Source: Triangularia verruculosa (lineage: Eukaryota; Ascomycota; Sordariomycetes; Sordariales; Podosporaceae). From it: DNA of 64,000 nt. The stretch is from the NCBI GenBank assembly GCA_033296885.1, contig MU863922.1, positions 62,001 through 126,000 of the forward strand. Reading direction: 5' to 3'. Below, one piece after another: positions 56,801 through 64,000 of the stretch. Both the position numbers and the translations under genes were made by a program. Every line of letters starts with the position of its first letter. Position 1 is the stretch's first letter. The notes under the pieces are model-generated. The model had not been told where the DNA came from, made no database searches, and saw nothing but the letters and a program-made list of their open reading frames with translations.

Positions 56801-59800
56801 GGGAAATGGGGTTGCGGGGTGGGTTCGACAGCGGCCCAACACCCCAGCTCTGTTTCCAACTCGGAGAATTCATGCGGCTCTCAAACCATATCTCGACAAA
56901 ACGAACGATATACCGAACATTAACCAACATCCTGCCTCCTCACCACCAACCAGAGGACATACATAGTGTATCAAGCGATGCCTGGAAATAGCACACCGTT
57001 GCTTGGAGTGAGTGGTAATCCACCCAGCGTCAGCCTTCTTCGTGGCCCAATGAGGAAAGACGTCATCCTTTCCAGCAGGGCTAGGGCACGCTTCGGCGCT
57101 TTTCCTAAGCTGAACAAGATCGCCCCATCGCTCTCTGCCAATGATCTTTCAGCGTTTTGCCCTTGAACCTTGTCAAATCGCGACATCCAGATCTGTCTGA
57201 TCTGCCCAAGGACCAAGGAAGGGAAAGAGATGTCAAACAAAAGCCGTGACTCAGAAGTGGCCATGACCTTTGTTTTGTTCACTTCGCGATGCCATCGACC
57301 AGAGTCTGTTTCTTCAATCCCGCTCAGTTGCTGGACGTCTCCTGCAGGGCAGATGGTGCAGTCAGCGGATCTCTATCCAATGGTTGCCCGGCTGATATCT
57401 CGGCGCAGGCCCAGACACTCTTGCTGCGGCCCAGCTCACATCAGCCAAGCCACAACACCACACAGAAAAGTCCCGCATTCCTTCGCCCCCAAAACAGACT
57501 TCACCATGGAACCATATGAGGGGTTGGACTCCCTCTCTTAATGAGGCGTTGCAGGGGTCTGTTTGAGAAGCTGCAGCTGAGGTGACTATTTCGTACAACA
57601 GGTGAAGCTCGGTCACCAGGAAGACACTGGGGCAGTCGCCAACACATTGCCGTTGCATTGCAAGTTGTGCGGGGTAAAAGTAAACAACGAAGACGCGAAG
57701 AGGAGCTTCACAAAAACAGTACAGACAAATCCCGTGCCGCCTTCGCCGCGGGGTAGAAACTGCGCACACTTGATGTACGCGGTGTCACCTGATGGTCGAC
57801 AGAGCTTCCCTGAGCTGATTTCCTGTTTTGGCATTACACGCTCACCTCGGTGAGTTGGTACAGTGGACTTCTAGGCGTCAAAGACAACATGAATGGTATG
57901 TACTTTTTCTCTATCCTTGAGTATATCCAACGGATAAAATTCCGGGGGTCTTGCTGGATCACAGTATCATGAATGGCATGGCATCCAGCCATCACCATTC
58001 CAGTCAATTCCTAGATGTTTCAGCAGATGCCTGCCGCAACGTCGTATAGTCTGCACCTACTTTAGCAACGGGCTCAATCTAGCTTGAACACTTTGGTCTT
58101 GATATCTCTGGGCGGCAACGCAGGATTCCCGAACACTGAGTGGCACGGCCACCTGAACTCACATGGTGGTTATTCCCCACAAAACCGCTCCCGCTGTCAG
58201 CGCCGCCTCACCAACGGCAAGGCGTGTTTGCCCTCCCATCCCTCGGTTTCCTGAGAGACCGGCCATCTACGGCTAGCACGCACGAGTTTAGTCGGACAGT
58301 GAGTACAAGCGACGGGCGGCGTGGGTGAGCTGTCGTTGAACATGTCCGCGGCGGTGCTCGACAACCCCCGCATCATACCAATCACCTGTCCGGCGAGGGC
58401 TTGCTCTAAAGAAATTCGGTAGCATTCGGGGACCAAGAAGCTCCACCTCCTCCAGCCGAACATGGGTGTCATGTCATCGGTCGTGAGAAACGGCGGCGGT
58501 TGGGCTAGGGTTTTGGAGGGAGGGTCCAAGATGGAGTGCCTGATGGAGTCTGGATATACGGATACAGCAAAGGGTTTGCTTCACGATCATCTTACTACAG
58601 TCAAGCGAAAAAAAGATTGCTCTATGGATGCTTGTTGCTTGGGAAACCAAGGGAATCTGTTGACTTATGCCAAGTCGATGCTAGTTGAAACCCTGTAGGA
58701 AAGGAAAAGGTGTGATCTAGGCCTGTGCCGACGAGACTGAATATTACGCATGTGTCAAGAGTTCTATCCACAATGAGGCTTTATATTTGCTAACATCAAA
58801 GGTGACCTTGGTCTGAACGCTGTGATAGCTGCTGGATTTGAGAGTGAAAAAGAGGGCTTGCAGTCGAGGCCTTCTGTCTCAGATGGCGAGACCTTGTCTT
58901 GCTGAAATGTCTGGACCGAATTTCTGGCATTCTGCTGGTGGTATTCGGGAATGTTTCACTTGTATCTCGCTTTCTATGCCACGGTGGATGAGAACAATAG
59001 TTAGGACTGGCACAGCGACGTACTTAGAGTCTTGATGTCTGTCCCACAGAACTTGAAGAAATTGGGTTGAACCGGATTGGGCATGTTCACTTACACGTAT
59101 TCGTCCGACCCAGTGGCACGTTCAGCAGCAGAAGCTGTCACCCTTAGAGACCATACGGTGGTGAGACAGTGCTCTATGGGGGCCAACCTCTCTCATTCCA
59201 GAGCCTGGACCACCACAGAGGTAAGGTATGTGAACGGAATAGGTATGCTATGACAGTAAAAGTTACGGTAGGTACAAAACGTGACGTCATGTCCTTCCAG
59301 TTCCTAAAGACTTGACTGCATCTCTCTGTAAGTGGTAAGGAGTCGTCCTGAGGACCTAGAGTGCGAGGTTCAAGACCATAGCCAGAAGCCACTTGTAACA
59401 ATGGATAGAGCCTAGGGTTAGGAAGACTGTACCTTATTCAAAGCAGTCGGAATACTTGGAAACTTGTTCTCGTATTTCTTACACTAGCTATAAGGTAGGT
59501 AACATGAAAAAAAACATTTCTGAGACTCGAGTTAGATCATAATTATAGTGTGTAAACCTACAACTAACTCTACACTTCAATAGCATGGTACTCGAGGTAA
59601 AGACCGGTAAGCAGGTCTTGGGCTTAAAGACTCAACACATCATAGAAATCACAAGAGCTCTTACAGTCTTCATGATGGCCTCAACTCCAGATTCTCTTCA
59701 ACCCTGGCAGGACACAGGACATGGAAGTCACCACCCATGATCCATGTCCAGCAGAAAAGCTTTACTGTGTAAAGCAACGCACAGAACCCACGTCTTCAGA

Positions 59801-60293
59801 ATTTTCGTCCGGATTCATGTCGGCATCTGCAGTCCCCAAGGATAATGCCGCAGATGTCCCACCAGAATCCCGTCTCCTTGTCAAGTGTTTTCTAGAACAA
59901 CTCTCGCTGTATTGAACTCTTGAACAGATTCGGCAAACCCGAAAAACCGTTCATGCAATAACATGTATCAAGCGGGGCATTCACTTTCTGCAACCTGGAG
60001 GCATATAGCACTTAAGCGGGGGTACCCCAGCCGAAAGGCTAAAGCCCCGTTCTTGGTTATCAAATGTGGTGAGCGCTGGCAGAAAGCAGTGCCCCGCTAA
60101 AAAATTCCTGGCTGGAGTCTTGATTCGAGCAAAGGCCAGGCCCAGTCCTTGTTGCAACGATTGCGCTTGGTGTTGTTGCGACAGTCCGTGTAGAAGAAGG
60201 ACGAAAAGATCGCCAACGCGACAGCACAGGGCCAACAACAACCTCGATCAATATACCAATTGCCCCTGGGTAATCATCTTCAGATCATCAGCC
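53827..60293. other. 6.5-kb intergenic stretch, no supported gene
   Basis: Contains the CDC25 promoter and leader at the left and the POL5 promoter at the right. Frames such as 56064-56522 (plus, ATG start, 152 codons) and the one ending at 58197 (minus, with an internal MTPMFGWRRW start) show no domain, and I do not trust them. At 59330-59390 there is a box B-like word, GGTTCAAGACC, after a hairpin, GTCCTGAGGAC, that does not complete a tRNA. The section 59400-59620 is AT-rich. One isolated CTATTCAG is at 55845-55852. Confidence 0.4.
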
Positions 60294-63200
60294 ATGGGCA
60301 GCAAAAGGAAAAGAGCGCCAAAGGAGGTGCCAAACGACACCACCGCAGCTCAGCAACCAACACAGAAGCGCTCCAAGAAGGAGCCACCAAGTGAGCCCAC
60401 GACTGAATCAGCTCCCAATGGCGCCGCCGCCACGGCAAAAACGAGAACCCCAAAAGTTACACTGTTTGTCGAACATCCCACCGGCGACGACCGCAAGCGC
60501 GAAGCTGAGCTCTACGACCAACTCGGCCGCGAAGACGAATCCGAGCGCATCAAGGCCGCCCATACCATTATCTCCAGTCTTCTCTCTGGCGACGGCGTCG
60601 ACGAGCCGATTCTTAGGAGACACCTCGAGAAGCGTCTCTTTCGGGGACTGGCAAGTGGGAGGAATGCATCGAGGCTTGGCTTCAGTCTGGTTATCACGGA
60701 GATTTTGGGACAGTTGTTTGGGAAGGAGGATTTGGTGAACAAGAAATACACTGGGTTAGGCTTTGAGGAAGTCAAGAAGATTCTTGTCAAAAGTACCACA
60801 CCGTTTGGGAATCTGGCTGGGCAAGAGGAGAGGAACCACTGGTTTGGGCAGCTGTTTGGCGTGGAGTGCTTCGTCAGGAGTGGGATTTTGTTTTCGGATC
60901 TGAAGAAATGGACGGAGGTGTTGGATCTATTGCTGGGGTTGTCGATGAAGAAGAGTTGGTTGAAGACGCAGTGTGGGTATGTCATTGTCCAAGCTGTGGC
61001 GCAAATGGGCAAGAAGATGGCGGAAGAGACGCTTGCGAAGCTGGCGGAGGAAGGGTTTGCGAAGACGCCCGAGGGTGTGGGTGTTTGGATAACGGCGTTG
61101 GATAGGTTCCCTGACATGAGGGTGCCGGGGCAGCCATGGAGGAATCCTTTGGCGGCTAGCTCGTTGTCTGCGCTGCCGGCTGCGTTGAAGGACAGCGGTC
61201 GAGAACAGACAAGTGATGAGGGAGGCAAGAAGCCGAAAGCTGGCAACTGGACTGCCCAGTTGCATTTTGTATGGGATCTGATTCTCGCCCACTTCGCGAG
61301 GGCTGGTCAAAAATCGGAGGCGGAGGCTGCAGAGCAGTTTGAGCAATTCTGGAATCGCGTTGTGGATGGTGAGTCTTGAGTTCAAGATGATGTTTGTGAG
61401 TGGAAAGCTGATACTAACATGTTTGCAGAGGGCTTCTTCTCGAAGAACTCTTCAGACAGCCAGAAGTTTTCAGGCTTCATGATCTTCCAAAAGATGCTTG
61501 AAGGTGCTCTAAATTGCGAGTTCATTGTCAAGATCCTGTTCAGCAAGAACCTGATGGCTTGTTTAATGAACCAAGCTGCCAAAGAAGATCGGTATTTGCA
61601 CCGTGCGGCGATCAAAGCGCTCAAGGCTCTGGAGGCTGCTGCTCAACACAACCCGACTTGGCTGCCAACAATTCTCAAGGGACTCTTTGGTAAATATGGC
61701 GCATACAACTTTGACCAGCGTACAAACACCAAGACGATCGACAGGATCCTCCAGCATACTACGTCTGATACTATCAAGCCTGTTCTCAAGGTCTTGCAGC
61801 TCAAGGATCCATCCAAGAGTGGTCTTGACTTTGAACAGTACTACCAGGCCCTTGGAAACTATCTTCTCAGACTTTCCAACGCGTTATCAGAAGAGCAATA
61901 CGCAAAAGAATCAAACAAGAGGGGTGTTGCGCAGAAGGCTATCAAGGTTCTCGCTGAGCTCGCGTACTCTAACAAGGCTGTTCCTGAAAAGGTCCGCGCG
62001 ACATTGCGGACCAGGGCAACCTCTGCATTCGCCAAGCTTACCAGCAGGTCAGATACTTTCACCGATCTCTGCGATGCCATCCTATCCATTGAGACTGAGG
62101 TCAACCCTGAGGATGAGCTGGCACTTACTGTCCTCCCCCGTGCCTTTGGGAGGCTAAAAGACTTACTTGACGGCGACAAGACCACTAAGGCGACTGAAGG
62201 TCCACGACAAGCGTTGGCTTTGCTATTCGCTGTGGGCATTCTTCAGTTTTACAACCAAGATCCTGATGTCATGGACCTGTTTGACGAGCTCGAGGAGTGC
62301 TATGGGAAGCTTGTTGGCGAGAGTGACGAGGAGGAGGCTGGCATTGCCGAGTTCCTTGTCGAAATTCTGCTGGCTATGGTTGCCCGTCCTTCAGCTCTAA
62401 TGAAGCAGGTCTCACGACAGGTGTTTGAGGCTTTCACACCTCTCATGTCTGCCGAGGCTATCGGGTTGTTGACCGATCCGTTGGCTGCTGATGAGAGCGC
62501 CAAGGGACAGCAAGCACTATTCAGCACCGAGGATGAGGATATGATGGACGCTGAAGGCGGAAGCGACGATGAAAGCGAAATCGAAGACGACACGGCGCTT
62601 GACTCCGACGTCGAAATGGCCAACCTCGAAGACGCTGGTTCTGACGCTGGTGACGCTGATAGCGAGGATGACTCCGAAGACGACGGCTCCGATGAAGAGG
62701 AGGACGAAGCCGAGAAAGAAAACCAAGAAACTCTTGACGCTCTCGACAAGGCCCTCTCCGAAGCACTCGGCACCCACCGTCTCGACCAAGACGCCGACGC
62801 CGAGTCAGACGACGGGTCAGACATGACCGACTCCGAAATGATGGCCGTCGACGAGAAGCTCGCCGAGATCTTCAGACACCGCACAAAGGCCACCAGCAAG
62901 AAGAAGGAAAACAAGGACGCCAAGGAAACCGTCGTCAACTTCAAGCACCGCGTCCTTGATCTACTGGGCATCTTCATCAAGAAGGAATCCACCCAAGCGA
63001 ACCCCCTCGTCTTTGACGCCGTGCTGCCATTGCTCAACCTCATCCGCACCACAACCACCAAGCCCCTTGCCAACAAGGCCCACGAAGCCATCCAGAACCT
63101 CTCCAAGGGGATCAAGAAGGCGAGATCCGACGGCAACACCCCTGATATCGAAGGGTCCGAGCACTACGAGATGCTCGAGAAGCTGCACGAGGAAGCGGCC

Positions 63201-63452
63201 AAGGACCCGTCACACGCCTTCACCAAGGCTGTCTCGACCTGCTGCTTGACTGCTGCTTCGCTCATGTGCAATGACGATGACACTGAAGCCGACGACATGG
63301 CCAAGGTGTTCAACTTGTACGCAGAAACGCAGCTAAAGTGGTTCCGCGGTGAGGTCAAGATACAGGCGTCGTTCTTTTCGGACTGGCTCAACTGGTGCCA
63401 GGCGCACGCTAATGCTGCTGCCAGCTCGGCTGCGAAGAAGGAGGAGAAGTAA
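60294..63452 (+). CDS. POL5: Pol5 / DNA polymerase phi-like nucleolar protein (MYBBP1A family)
   Basis: Two exons, 60294-61368 and 61429-63452, give 1032 aa. Despite its name this family acts in rRNA synthesis and ribosome assembly in the nucleolus, not in DNA replication. The N-terminus is basic (MGSKRKRAPKE, KRSKKEPP). The helical-repeat body opens with the family block LYDQLGREDESERIKAAHTI, then RLFRGLASGRNASRLGFSLVITEIL and LLLGLSMKKSWLKTQCGYVI. A long acidic stretch follows at about residues 730-840 (DEDEDMMDAEGGSDDESEIEDD-type composition), then a basic C-terminal part (KATSKKKENKDAKE) and a helical end. The start is the first in-frame ATG. The intron rebuilds VVDEGFF. Identity is secure at family level. 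Confidence 0.93.
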
Positions 63453-63935
63453 TGACGGAGGAAAATGTGGTGGTGCTGTAGATAGAGGAGTGTGTTGAGA
63501 TAGATAAATACCCTAGATGTTGAACTTTTCTTTTCCAAAGAGTCGTATCAGCACTCCGGTGAATGAAAAAAGTGAGAAAGTGAAATGGTGAAAGGTGTAA
63601 ACGGGTAATGGAGTAATGGAGTAATGTCGAAAAGAATTTATGGTGTAATGGTGCAAAGGGGTAATGGGGTAATGGCTAATGGGGTGGCAGGATGGTTCTG
63701 TCACGGTGAACCACACTTTCCCATGTAGGTACCTAGTCAGTCACTCGCCCATCAAACCCATTCAGCAATGAAGGCAAGCTCATGATGTAATTCCAGGTTT
63801 CCAGGCCTCAGATGGAGAGTATCTTCTACCTCCAAGCTGCCTGCCAGCCGTGCATTTATCGCTGCCAAATGTTTACAAATACAATTCCGATCGTCCACCT
63901 GCAACGCCTCGCCACTCTTGCTCTGTTGATTATCT
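63453..63935. other. Convergent intergenic region after POL5
   Basis: Spacer between POL5 and a converging gene at the right edge. Besides the GTAATGG repeats listed separately, nothing is recognised. Confidence 0.45.
63605..63690 (+). repeat. Degenerate GTAATGG tandem repeats
   Basis: GTAATGG occurs several times within 85 bp with variable spacers (GTAATGGA, GTAATGGA, GTAATGTC, GTAATGGT, GTAATGGG, GTAATGGC, CTAATGGG). It looks like a decayed minisatellite in the POL5 3' region. Confidence 0.6.
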
Positions 63936-64000
63936 TTACTCCTCCATCTTATCGTCCTTCTTCTCCTCTTCCTCATCATCACTATCATCTAGCGACTTCT
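63936..64000 (-). CDS. Partial: acidic C-terminus of a gene running off the right edge
   Basis: On the minus strand the last 65 bp read in one frame as an acidic Lys/Glu/Asp tail (KSLDDSDDEEEEKKDDKMEE) and a TAA stop at 63936-63938. Such tails end many nuclear and chaperone-type proteins. The gene's body lies beyond the window, so neither its identity nor its reality can be settled. The frame could also be chance in purine-rich DNA. Confidence 0.4.
   Translation of the reverse strand, partial: KSLDDSDDEEEEKKDDKMEE

Noticed and set aside
58197..58529. 110-codon minus frame with internal MTPMFGWRRW start
   Set aside because: The open frame lacks an ATG at its start, and the shorter ATG version has no recognisable family. 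Could be real but not supportable.
59330..59400. GGTTCAAGACC box B-like word after hairpin GTCCTGAGGAC
   Set aside because: No acceptor stem, an incomplete T-stem and no proper box A, so not a tRNA gene.

Overview
The window is nuclear DNA of a filamentous ascomycete. The genes carry short spliceosomal introns (mostly about 45-270 nt) with GTRNGT-type donors and CTAAC/CTGAC branch sites. Coding regions are GC-rich at third positions, and intergenic spaces are long. The best taxonomic clue is an alpha-type mating pheromone precursor at 24745-25419. Its mature peptide, QWCLRFVGQSCW, is the one I remember for Podospora anserina, so I infer Podospora or a close Sordariales relative. This is recall, not a search.

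Left part (1-24.1 kb) is conserved housekeeping sequence. In order it holds RPL11 (-), SmB (+), the mitochondrial pyruvate carrier MPC1 (+), a 4.6-kb stretch with no gene I can support, cytosolic pyruvate carboxylase (+), clathrin heavy chain (-), the rRNA methyltransferase NOP2 (+) and an FMP32/MCUR1-like mitochondrial protein (+). MPC1 and pyruvate carboxylase are neighbours and use the same metabolite: one imports pyruvate into mitochondria, the other carboxylates it in the cytosol.

Middle part (24.7-34.4 kb) reads as an accessory block, with every gene on the minus strand. It holds the pheromone precursor and, upstream of it, a TATA box and a cluster of CTATTCAG-like boxes including a perfect palindrome. 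Next come an orphan Ser/Thr-rich protein, two neighbouring genes sharing a C-terminal six-cysteine module, and a multi-pass membrane protein gene broken by two frameshifts and a nonsense codon.

Right part (34.7-64 kb) returns to conserved genes: cullin-3 (-), ZIM17 (+), UTP20 (-, 2617 aa), DRN1/CWF19L1 (-), the mitotic phosphatase CDC25 (-), a 6.5-kb stretch without a supported gene, POL5 (+), and at the edge the acidic C-terminus of a minus-strand gene. NOP2, UTP20 and POL5 all act in nucleolar ribosome synthesis, and RPL11 is a ribosomal protein. They are spread out and not one operon-like unit. SmB and DRN1 both concern splicing.

The observations most worth following are the pheromone locus (three 24-residue scaffold repeats interleaved with two pheromone units, a cryptic Kex2-exposed WC..GQ.C peptide, and the promoter motif cluster), the paired six-cysteine proteins, and the decayed membrane gene. 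I saw no CRISPR array, convincing tRNA or rRNA gene, or intact transposon. Exon boundaries were worked out by eye from splice sites and protein conservation, without transcript evidence.
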